The notes below the pieces were generated by a model, which was not told the origin of the DNA, searched no databases, and saw only the letters and a list, made by a program, of their open reading frames with translations. Below are positions 27,944 through 35,690 of a DNA stretch of 64,000 nucleotides, in pieces (positions within the stretch are counted from its first letter, which is position 1; every line of letters begins with the position of its first letter). Position numbers and translations under genes: made by a program. Source of the DNA: Nitrosomonadales bacterium (GTDB lineage: Bacteria; Pseudomonadota; Gammaproteobacteria; Burkholderiales; Gallionellaceae). The stretch spans positions 24,549-88,548 of the forward strand of contig JACRPU010000012.1 of assembly GCA_016223025.1 (NCBI GenBank), written 5' to 3'.

Positions 27944-29253
27944 GCATCGCCAGCCTGTCGCTGGAACAGGCTCCGCCCATCTCGGTACCGTTCCGCTTCT
28001 TTCTCAGCGCACCGCTGTTCCTGCTGCTCGCCGCCCTCGCCCTGCTGGCGGCGGGGCCGGATGCGCTGCAATCGCGCTGGACACCCGCCCTGCTCGGCAT
28101 CACCCACCTGCTCACCCTGGGCTGCATGGGCATGGTGATGAGCGGCGCCATGATGCAACTGCTGCCGGTGCTGGCCGGTACGCCCGTACCCAACCCGCGC
28201 GGGGTGGCCTGGGCCATCCACCTGCCGCTGCTCGCCGGTTCCGCGCTGCTGGGCGGCGGCTTGTATTCCGGCGCCACCCTGCCGATTATCCTCGCCGTCC
28301 CTCTGCTCGCCTTTGCCTTTGCGGTGTTTCTCGGCCTATCGGTTTACAGCCTCGCGGTGCGCGCCCAGGCGCACAACGCCACCACGCGCGCCATGCTGAT
28401 GGCGCTGGTCGCGCTGCTTTTCACGATCGTATTGGGCCTGCTGCTGGCCGCAGCCATAACCGGCCTGCTGGATTTGCCCATGCCGCAACTCGCCGCGCTG
28501 CACGTGGGGTGGGGGTTGCTCGGCTGGACAGCCTTGCTGGTGATCGGGGTGGCCTACCAGGTGGTGCCGATGTTCCAGCTTACGCCACCCTACCCGAAAG
28601 CTGTCGCGCGCTGGCTGGGCGGCACGCTGTTCGCGCTGCTGCTGTTGTGGTCGTTCCACCCGCTGCTGCCGGAACCCGCCTCCGGCATATTGGCCCTCGT
28701 TGCCGCGTGCGGGCTGGCCGCGTGCGTCGCCGCCTTCTCCGTCATCACTTTGCGCTTGCAGCATAAACGGCGCAGGAAAGTGCCGGACATCACCATGGAA
28801 TTCTGGCGCACCGGGCTGGCCTGCCTGCTCGCCGCCTCGGTATTGTGGCTCGCCGGGCAACTCAGCGGCGCGCTGGCGGACAGCACGTTCTATCCTCTGG
28901 CGCTGGGTATATTGTTCCTCGTCGGCTTCGCCCTGTCGGTGATACAGGGAATGCTGTACAAGATCGTGTCGTTCCTGGTCTGGTTCCACCTGCAAGGCAA
29001 GCTGCCCGTCGGAAAAACGCCCAACATGAAAGACATCATTTCCGACCGCGCCGCGCGCCGACACTGGCGCGCCCACCTCATCAGCCTGCCGTTCTGCCTC
29101 GCCGCCGCGCTATGGCCCTGGCCGTGGGTCTACGCGGCGGGCGGCGCGCTGCTGCTGGGCGCGGCGCTGCTGCTGGCCAACCTGGCCCGCGCGTCGAACC
29201 TCTACCGGCACGCCCTGGCTAACGGTCATGGCGCAGGCCACCCCGAAAAATGA
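27940..29253 (+). CDS. Multi-pass membrane protein, NnrS/heme-copper-oxidase-like
   Basis: 437 residues with about 12 transmembrane segments. Histidines in ITHLLTLGCMGMVMSGAMMQLLP and ALHVGWGLLGWTALLVIGVAYQVVPMFQ resemble the arrangement in NnrS and COX1-like membrane proteins often found beside DUF2249 and hemerythrin genes. A haem/copper-binding protein involved in NO metabolism is likely but not proven. The last 11 codons (from about 29220) come from an interspersed repeat, so the natural C-terminus may have been replaced. Confidence 0.68.
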   Translation: MSIASLSLEQAPPISVPFRFFLSAPLFLLLAALALLAAGPDALQSRWTPALLGITHLLTLGCMGMVMSGAMMQLLPVLAGTPVPNPRGVAWAIHLPLLAGSALLGGGLYSGATLPIILAVPLLAFAFAVFLGLSVYSLAVRAQAHNATTRAMLMALVALLFTIVLGLLLAAAITGLLDLPMPQLAALHVGWGLLGWTALLVIGVAYQVVPMFQLTPPYPKAVARWLGGTLFALLLLWSFHPLLPEPASGILALVAACGLAACVAAFSVITLRLQHKRRRKVPDITMEFWRTGLACLLAASVLWLAGQLSGALADSTFYPLALGILFLVGFALSVIQGMLYKIVSFLVWFHLQGKLPVGKTPNMKDIISDRAARRHWRAHLISLPFCLAAALWPWPWVYAAGGALLLGAALLLANLARASNLYRHALANGHGAGHPEK

Positions 29254-29398
29254 ATCGCCTGCGCCCTGACCGTTTCCCTCACCCCAACCCTCTGAAGAAA
29301 CCCCTGACCATTCGACTAAGCCCGCAAGCGGGCAAGTCGCTGGTTATCCCGCAAGCGGGCGAGGGGACGAACGAATTGCTACGCGAGATTCACGCTAA
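29220..29398. repeat. Interspersed repeat (TAACG...GATTCACG), copy 2
   Basis: It begins TAACGGTCATGGCGCAGGCCACCCCG, has the inverted half CCTGCGCCCTGACCGTTTCCCTCACCCC, two CCCGCAAGCGGGC hairpins, and ends GCGAGATTCACGCTAA. Its first 34 bases overlap the end of the upstream gene and supply its stop codon. The rest fills the gap to 29441. Confidence 0.7.
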
Positions 29399-29441
29399 CG
29401 CTTTGTGAGAACAGTGGCTGCATCTCACCCGCCTGATTCAC

Positions 29442-29690
29442 CTACGCATCTTCCGCCTGATACAACACAACGAAAGCATCAAACAATGCCTTGATAGCGG
29501 GGAACTCTGCCTCGGCGGCAAGCGTGTTCATATCGAAGCCCAGGCAAACTTCCACATCCTTCTGCGACAGATAGTTCGCGTGGATCAGCACCTCGCGGAT
29601 TTGGTCGGTATCGTCGGCATATTCGCGTGTATCAGCATCGTGGATCTGGAGCAGGACGTCCCTAACGGTCATGGCGAGTAGTATTGGCAC
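29442..29690 (-). CDS. Small hypothetical protein
   Basis: 82 residues (or 76 from MTVRDVLL). It is acidic and helical, with no recognised domain: TREYADDTDQIREVLIHANYLSQKDVEVCLGFDMN. It lies immediately downstream of, and partly overlaps, a fragment of an HsdM-like methylase on the same strand. It may be an accessory gene of the lost restriction operon or a chance ORF. Confidence 0.4.
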   Translation of the reverse strand: MPILLAMTVRDVLLQIHDADTREYADDTDQIREVLIHANYLSQKDVEVCLGFDMNTLAAEAEFPAIKALFDAFVVLYQAEDA

Positions 29691-29778
29691 GTAATATATG
29701 TTTCCACGCGGAAATCAAAAATCCCGCCGTGCCGCAGGCGGGGTCGAGGATGCTTTCGCGCCAAGACCGTGTACCCAT
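29662..29778 (-). pseudogene. Fragment of a type I N6-adenine methylase (HsdM-like)
   Basis: The minus frame reads ESILDPACGTAGFLISAWKHILRANT, which is motif I (DPACGTAGF) and following residues of HsdM-type N6-adenine methyltransferases. Only about 38 codons remain before a stop. Upstream it is cut by the inverted-repeat element starting at 29782. This is a relic of a type I restriction-modification system; a matching HsdR relic is at 43717-44055. Confidence 0.75.
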
Positions 29779-29781
29779 AAT

Positions 29782-29917
29782 CTAGTAGAGCGTTCCGTTA
29801 AAACGGTTACAAATAAACCGTTCGGCCTGAGCTTGTCGAAGGCCAGTATTGGCGCGAGACTAGCGGTTCGACAAGCTCACCGCGAACGGTAATGGTTTTG
29901 CCGGAACGCTCTACTAG
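29782..29917. mobile_element. MITE-like inverted-repeat element
   Basis: Perfect 16-base terminal inverted repeats CTAGTAGAGCGTTCCG / CGGAACGCTCTACTAG bound a 136-base unit. An inner imperfect palindrome contains CCTGAGCTTGTCGAAGG and GGTTCGACAAGCTCACC. It carries no gene. It lies between the HsdM relic and the helicase gene. Its CCTTCGACAAGCTCAGG core recurs inside the helicase gene. Confidence 0.65.
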
Positions 29918-30035
29918 GCCTTTTTTTCATTGCTCTTATGTTGGGAAAAAAGTACATTTCGGATGAGGGAGCTTCAAGTAAATTTTACAACAAACAAGAA
30001 CAAATCATGATGACCGAAAAATCATCAAACGCTGA

Positions 30036-33000
30036 ATGCTGAAACTCGAACAACTACAGCCCAATGCCGCCATTCGTGGCATCGTGCCCGATGCGCTGGT
30101 GACGGTAGTCAACGTCCAGTGGTTTGGGTCTGAGGCACTGGAACTTACCTATAAGACACCATCCGGCAAGGTGGCCAACGAGCTGCTTTACCGCCACGAC
30201 GAGCCGCGTCTGGAGTTGGTCGAGCAAGGCAGGCCGTGGAGCTTCGACGGCGATGGGGCGCTCTTCCGTTTGGTGTCCGAAGCGCAACGTATTCGCCTCG
30301 CGTATCTGTTTGACCCGGTGCTGGCGGTGCATACCTCCGTCGTTGATCCGCTTCCACACCAGATCACCGCTGTCTATGAACACATGCTGCCGCGACAGCC
30401 GTTACGCTTTCTTCTGGCAGACGACCCCGGTGCAGGCAAGACCATCATGGCGGGATTACTCATCAAAGAACTCATCGCACGGGGCGATTTGCAACGCTGC
30501 CTGATCGTCTGCCCCGGCAGCCTCGCAGAGCAGTGGCAGGATGAGCTGTACCGCCGTTTCCACTTACCATTCGAGATACTCACAAACGACAAACTGGAGG
30601 CTGCGCGCACCGGCAACTGGTTTCTCGAAACCAACCTGGTTATCGCCCGCCTCGACAAGCTCGCGCGCAACGAAGATGTGCAACTGAAACTCGAAGCGCC
30701 GGATTGTCGCTGGGACTTGGTGGTCTGCGACGAAGCACACAAAATGTCGGCCACCGTGTTCGGGGGAGAAACCAAATACACCAAGCGTTATCGCCTCGGC
30801 CAACTGCTCTCGAACATCACCCGACATTTCCTGCTGATGTCAGCGACCCCGCACAACGGCAAAGAAGCTGACTTCCAATTGTTCATGGCGCTATTGGACG
30901 GGGATCGGTTTGAAGGGCGCTACCGCGATGGCGTACACACCGCAGATGTCTCTGACCTGATGCGTCGGATGGTGAAAGAAAACCTGCTTAAGTTCGACGG
31001 TACGCCATTGTTCCCCCAGCGAATCGCCTACACTGTGCCCTACAAGCTGTCGGACGCTGAAGCAGCACTCTACGCGACCGTCACCGATTATGTCCGGGAA
31101 GAATTTAACCGTGCCGAGGCACTGGCAAATGACAAGCGCGCTGGCACTGTGGGCTTTGCGCTAACCATCTTGCAACGGAGACTGGCATCCTCGCCCGAAG
31201 CTATCTATCAATCATTGCGGCGCAGGCGCGAGCGCTTGGAAAGCAGGTTACGCGAACTTGAATTGCTCCAACGTGGTGGGCAGATTGCATCCATCGTGCC
31301 AACCACCGTGCCTATACTCGACACCGAAGACATCGAGGATTTGGACGAAGCACCCGATAACGAAGTCGAAGCTGCCGAGGAAGAAATTCTCGATCAGGCC
31401 ACAGCAGCTCGTTCCATTGCCGAGCTGCGCATCGAAATTGAAACACTCACTGGTCTGGAAGGGCAGGCATTAACTGTCCGTCGCAGCGGCACCGATACCA
31501 AGTGGCGCGAACTTGCCAGCCTGCTGAGCGAAATCTTTACCGATACTGACGCACCTTATCGCGTTGCTGAACCTGAAGCGCCTTATGGCGCAGGCGCAAT
31601 TCCACCACCCAAACACTCGTCTCACCAGAAGATCGTCATCTTCACCGAGCATCGTGACACGCTGAACTATCTGGAGCAGCGCATCACCACGCTATTAGGC
31701 CGCAAGGAGGCCGTGGCCATCATCCACGGCGGCATTGGCCGCGAAGAACGCCTGAACGTACAGGAATTATTCAAATACGATCCCGAAGTGCAAGTGCTGC
31801 TGGCCACCGATGCCGCTGGTGAAGGCATCAACCTTCAGCGCGCGCACCTGATGGTCAACTACGATCTGCCTTGGAACCCCAACCGGCTCGAACAGCGGTT
31901 TGGTCGCATCCATCGTATCGGACAAACCGAAGTCTGCCACCTGTGGAACCTGGTTGCCGACGATACCCGCGAAGGTGACGTGTATCGCAAGCTGCTGGAA
32001 AAGTTGGAGCAGGCGCGCCAGGCATTGGGCGGACAAGTGTTCGATGTGCTCGGCAAGCTCCAGTTCGAGGGCAAATCGCTACGAGAGTTGTTGATCGAAG
32101 CCATCCGCCACGGTGAAAAGCCCGAGGTCAAAGCGTTCCTCACCACTGTGCTCGACATAGCTCTTGACCGCGACCATCTGCAAAGTTTGCTCGACGAACG
32201 CGTGCTTGCCCACGACGCCATGGACTACAGTCAGGTGCAGCGCATCCGCGTGGACATGGAGCGCGCTGATGCGCGCCGCCTGCAACCTCACTACATCGAA
32301 TCTTTTTCCCATGAAGCATTCAAGCGACTCGGCGGCACATCCAAGCAACGCGAACCGCGCCGCTACGAAGTTACCCACGTTCCCGCACCGGTACGCAATC
32401 GTGACCGGCTCATCGGCATCGGCGAACCCGTGCTGCCGCGCTACGAGCGCATCGCCTTTGAGAAATCTTTGGTCGCACCTCAAGGTCAGCCGCTAGCCGC
32501 CTTCGTCTGCCCCGGTCACCCATTACTTGATTCAGTTATTGATCTCACACTGGAGCGCAACCGCGACCTGCTTAAGCGTGGCACCGTGCTGGTGGACGAG
32601 CGCGACTCAGGCACGACACCGCGCGTGCTGTTCTATCTGGAGCACTCCATTCAAGATGCCAGCATCACCCGTGCTGGCGAGCGCCGCGTTGTATCAAAGC
32701 GGATGCTCTATGTGGAGCAAGATGCCAGCGGAACAACCCGCCACGTTCACTACGCACCCTATCTCGACTATCGTCCACTAGCCGATAGCGAACCCGGTAT
32801 TGAAGCCATCCTCGACCGCCCCGAATGCCAGTGGATCAACCGCGATCCTTCGACAAGCTCAGGACAGGGACTGGAGCAAAAGACTCAGGGTTATGCCATC
32901 GCCACCGTCGTGCCGGAACACCTGGCCGAAGTGCGCGACCGCAAGCTTGAACTCATCGCCAAGACAGAGGCCGCAGTAAAGGATAGGCTCACCAAAGAAA

Positions 33001-33638
33001 TCACCTACTGGGATCATCGCGCCGAAGAACTCAAGCTTCAGGAGCAGGCTGGCCGACCCAATGCCAAGCTCAACTCAAATGAGGCACGCAAGCGCGCCGA
33101 CCTACTGCAAGGCAGGCTGCAAAAACGTCTTGAAGAATTGAAGTTGGAAGCGCAGATTTCACCCCTTCCACCGGTGGTGTTGGGTGGCATGTTGGTCGTG
33201 CCAACAGGTCTGATCAAAGTGATGGCAGGACAAACTGCACCAGCAGATACGCCCGTGGATACCCAAATCAGTGCAGCCCGTGCTCGCGCCGTCATCATGG
33301 ACATCGAGCGCAGCTTGGGTTTTGAACCCACAGACCGTGAATTTGAAAAGCTGGGCTATGACATTGAAAGCCGCATTCCCGGCAGCGGCAAGTTGCGCTT
33401 CATCGAAGTGAAAGGCCGAGTTTCCGGTGCGCCCACCATCACTGTCACGCGCAATGAAATTCTTTACTCACTCAACAAACCGGACGACTTCATCCTCGCC
33501 ATCGTCGAATTCACCGGCGAAGACACGCATCGCACCCACTACCTGCGCCAGCCATTCCAGCGTGAGCCGGATTTTGGCGTGACCAGCGTGAATTACGACT
33601 TCGCCGAATTATTGCAACGTTCCAGCTTGCCAAATTAA
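30036..33638 (+). CDS. SNF2/DEAH helicase with DUF3883, Hma/DISARM-like defence helicase
   Basis: 1200 residues. The N-terminal ATPase core has Walker A DDPGAGKTIM (about residue 129), motif II VVCDEAHKM (about 230) and motif III SATPHNGKEAD. The C-terminal core has TDAAGEGINLQ and NRLEQRFGRIHRIGQ, motif VI of SNF2 proteins. A C-terminal nuclease-like DUF3883 region lies at about 1100-1180 (SGKLRFIEVKGR with the E-x-K motif). Together with the downstream DUF1156 methylase and DUF499 ATPase it forms a helicase-methylase-ATPase defence system. An unrelated repeat is translated in frame near residue 937 (DPSTSSGQG). The ribosome site is weak. Confidence 0.88.
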   Translation: MLKLEQLQPNAAIRGIVPDALVTVVNVQWFGSEALELTYKTPSGKVANELLYRHDEPRLELVEQGRPWSFDGDGALFRLVSEAQRIRLAYLFDPVLAVHTSVVDPLPHQITAVYEHMLPRQPLRFLLADDPGAGKTIMAGLLIKELIARGDLQRCLIVCPGSLAEQWQDELYRRFHLPFEILTNDKLEAARTGNWFLETNLVIARLDKLARNEDVQLKLEAPDCRWDLVVCDEAHKMSATVFGGETKYTKRYRLGQLLSNITRHFLLMSATPHNGKEADFQLFMALLDGDRFEGRYRDGVHTADVSDLMRRMVKENLLKFDGTPLFPQRIAYTVPYKLSDAEAALYATVTDYVREEFNRAEALANDKRAGTVGFALTILQRRLASSPEAIYQSLRRRRERLESRLRELELLQRGGQIASIVPTTVPILDTEDIEDLDEAPDNEVEAAEEEILDQATAARSIAELRIEIETLTGLEGQALTVRRSGTDTKWRELASLLSEIFTDTDAPYRVAEPEAPYGAGAIPPPKHSSHQKIVIFTEHRDTLNYLEQRITTLLGRKEAVAIIHGGIGREERLNVQELFKYDPEVQVLLATDAAGEGINLQRAHLMVNYDLPWNPNRLEQRFGRIHRIGQTEVCHLWNLVADDTREGDVYRKLLEKLEQARQALGGQVFDVLGKLQFEGKSLRELLIEAIRHGEKPEVKAFLTTVLDIALDRDHLQSLLDERVLAHDAMDYSQVQRIRVDMERADARRLQPHYIESFSHEAFKRLGGTSKQREPRRYEVTHVPAPVRNRDRLIGIGEPVLPRYERIAFEKSLVAPQGQPLAAFVCPGHPLLDSVIDLTLERNRDLLKRGTVLVDERDSGTTPRVLFYLEHSIQDASITRAGERRVVSKRMLYVEQDASGTTRHVHYAPYLDYRPLADSEPGIEAILDRPECQWINRDPSTSSGQGLEQKTQGYAIATVVPEHLAEVRDRKLELIAKTEAAVKDRLTKEITYWDHRAEELKLQEQAGRPNAKLNSNEARKRADLLQGRLQKRLEELKLEAQISPLPPVVLGGMLVVPTGLIKVMAGQTAPADTPVDTQISAARARAVIMDIERSLGFEPTDREFEKLGYDIESRIPGSGKLRFIEVKGRVSGAPTITVTRNEILYSLNKPDDFILAIVEFTGEDTHRTHYLRQPFQREPDFGVTSVNYDFAELLQRSSLPN
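32844..32866. repeat. In-frame copy of the TTCGACAAGCTCAGG repeat in the helicase gene
   Basis: GATCCTTCGACAAGCTCAGG is translated as DPSTSSGQ in the middle of the helicase. The core CCTTCGACAAGCTCAGG is the reverse complement of the sequence at about 29828-29844 in the upstream inverted-repeat element. It is a single half-site that keeps the frame open. Confidence 0.65.
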
Positions 33639-33704
33639 ATAAACATTGCTTTTTTGCGTTTTCAAGTAGAAAATTAACGCGTAAACATTACTTCGCGATC
33701 AAAC

Positions 33705-34991
33705 ATGCTTATCCAATTCAGCGTTGAAAACTATCGTTCGATTTTAGATCGGCAGACATTGAACATGTCGGCATCGAAGTATTTCAAGGAGATGGAGCAA
33801 CTCAACACCTTCGATGCGGGCGCCATCGAGCAGTTGCCGCGTCTGCTCCGCTCCAATGTCATTTACGGCCCCAATGCCTCAGGCAAGAGCACCCTGGTTA
33901 ACGCCTTGGATTTCATGCGTGACCGTGTCATCAACTCCGCCAAGGAGAGTCAGGCCAACGAGGAAATCGAAGTCACCCCATTCAAACTCACCTCTGCCTC
34001 CCGTGCGGGAGACAGCGAATTCGAGGTGGCGTTTATCGAAGAAGGCGTTCGCTACCAGTATGGCTTTCGCTGCAACCGGCAACGCTTCACCGAGGAATGG
34101 CTATTCGCTTATCCCGAAGGGCGCACACAGAAGTGGTTTCAGCGTGCTTTTGATCCAAAAACCGGCAAGGATGATTACCGCTTCAGCACGGCATTTCTGG
34201 GTGGGCGCAAGCGCCAGGATTGGCGGGAACAAACACGCGGCAATGCCTTGTTTCTCTCCACGGCGCTCCAGCTCAACAACGAACAACTCAAACCCGTGCT
34301 GAATTGGTTTCAGCAACGCTTGCAGATCATCAAGGCGCACCAGATTCTTGCGCCCAACTTCACCATGACCCGCTGCCGCGATGAGGCGGCCAAAAACCGA
34401 GTACTCAAATTCATGAATTCCGCCGATCTCTCCATCGCCGATATTCATATCAAGGCACAAATTTTCTCGCCGGAAATCCTGCCCAAGGATATGCCCAACG
34501 CCTTGCGTGATGAGATTAGCCAGCAGATGGCGGGCAAGGAAATCATGCAAGCCAAGTTCATGCATGAAGACGTTGATAGCCGCGAACTCATCGAGTTCGA
34601 CCAGGAAGAAGAGTCGGACGGCACACGAGCCCTCTTTGCGTTCTCAGGGCCTTGGCTGGATGTCATTGAAGAGGAGCGCGCCCTGGTGGTGGATGAACTC
34701 GACACCAGCCTGCATCCGTTGATCGTCCATTATCTGGTAAAGCTACTGCATCACCAGGACCGCAAAGCACAACTCATTTTTACCACCCACGACACCACGA
34801 TTCTTAGCCAGAAAATTCTTCGGCGCGACCAGATTTGGTTCATGGAAAAAAACGACAAGAATGCCACCCAGCTCTATCCGCTGTCCGATTACAGCCCGCG
34901 CGACAACGAGGCCATCGAACGCGGCTATCTGAATGGCAGGTACGGCGGCATCCCGTTCCTGAAAGACCTGGATTTCCATGGGATCGGATGA
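33705..34991 (+). CDS. RloA/AbiLi-like AAA ATPase (OLD/ABC-type)
   Basis: 428 residues. Walker A is GPNASGKST (residues 55-63). The ABC-like signature region is EESDGTRALFAF, Walker B is ALVVDELDTSLHP and the H-loop is FTTHDTT. These define the AAA_15/21 SMC-like ATPases of the RloA/AbiL type. It overlaps the RloB-like gene by 14 bases. In AbiL and related abortive systems such a pair blocks phage growth. It starts 66 bases after the helicase and is in the same transcription direction. Confidence 0.87.
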   Translation: MLIQFSVENYRSILDRQTLNMSASKYFKEMEQLNTFDAGAIEQLPRLLRSNVIYGPNASGKSTLVNALDFMRDRVINSAKESQANEEIEVTPFKLTSASRAGDSEFEVAFIEEGVRYQYGFRCNRQRFTEEWLFAYPEGRTQKWFQRAFDPKTGKDDYRFSTAFLGGRKRQDWREQTRGNALFLSTALQLNNEQLKPVLNWFQQRLQIIKAHQILAPNFTMTRCRDEAAKNRVLKFMNSADLSIADIHIKAQIFSPEILPKDMPNALRDEISQQMAGKEIMQAKFMHEDVDSRELIEFDQEEESDGTRALFAFSGPWLDVIEEERALVVDELDTSLHPLIVHYLVKLLHHQDRKAQLIFTTHDTTILSQKILRRDQIWFMEKNDKNATQLYPLSDYSPRDNEAIERGYLNGRYGGIPFLKDLDFHGIG

Positions 34992-35676
34992 CCTCTTCAA
35001 AAAGCGCAAGGCGCAGAAGAGCGATGAGCTTGAAAGGCAGCGTCGCGAGCGCGCCAAAGGCTCGCGCTTTCTCATTGTTTGCGAGGGCATGAAGACCGAG
35101 CCTTACTACTTTGATGAATTCTGCCAAGTTCACCAACTGCGTACACCTCGCGTGCGAATCGCGCCGGGAGAGGAAGGCTCGTCACCCGATTGCGTGGTGG
35201 CCTATGCGGAAAATCTATTCGAGGAAGACGCCCAACTGGGGCCGGACCGCTACGACCAGGTCTTCTGTGTCATTGACCGTGACAAGCATTCGACATACCA
35301 GGCAGCCATCCAGCGTATCGCAGACCTGAATGCCGAAGGCAAACCATTCGTCGTCATCCCATCCGTTCCCTGCTTCGAGTATTGGCTACTACTGCATTTC
35401 ACCTACACCCGCCAGTCTTTCCATGCTGCGGGCAAGCGCTCCATCTGCGGAACGGTCATCCAGGAGCTGCGCAAACAGCCTGGCTTCGCTGGCTACGAGA
35501 AGGCGCAACGGGGCATCTACAGCAGACTGAAGGAGCTGACTGGCACGGCAATCAAACATGCTCAACGGGCAGCAAAAGATGCCAAAAAGACCGGGGAGGA
35601 CAACCCGTCAACCTGCGTCCACCACCTGGTCGAAAAACTACAGGAACTTGCGGCCACCCATGGCCGCAGGCAATAG
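34978..35676 (+). CDS. RloB/AbiLii-like TOPRIM-type nuclease
   Basis: 232 residues. The basic N-terminus precedes [18 protein letters not shown], with the TOPRIM-like glutamate, and [16 protein letters not shown], a D-x-D motif. [18 protein letters not shown] is the conserved RloB segment. It probably acts as the nuclease effector of the ATPase encoded just upstream. It lies 14 bases before the DUF1156 methylase gene. Confidence 0.86.
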   Translation: MGSDDLFKKRKAQKSDELERQRRERAKGSRFLIVCEGMKTEPYYFDEFCQVHQLRTPRVRIAPGEEGSSPDCVVAYAENLFEEDAQLGPDRYDQVFCVIDRDKHSTYQAAIQRIADLNAEGKPFVVIPSVPCFEYWLLLHFTYTRQSFHAAGKRSICGTVIQELRKQPGFAGYEKAQRGIYSRLKELTGTAIKHAQRAAKDAKKTGEDNPSTCVHHLVEKLQELAATHGRRQ

Positions 35677-35690
35677 CATTAAGGCATCCC

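Noticed and set aside
29698..29892. A 64-codon plus-strand ORF
   Set aside because: Its peptide (FGLSLSKA...VRQAHRER) is translated repeat DNA, overlapping the HsdM relic and the MITE-like element.
30007..30042. An 11-residue leader ORF (MMTEKSSNAEC) just before the helicase
   Set aside because: It overlaps the helicase start, but there is no attenuator structure or conserved feature to support a regulatory role.
35382..35690. Upstream extension of the methylase frame
   Set aside because: It overlaps the RloB-like gene in another frame; the DUF1156 protein clearly begins at [13 protein letters not shown] (35691).
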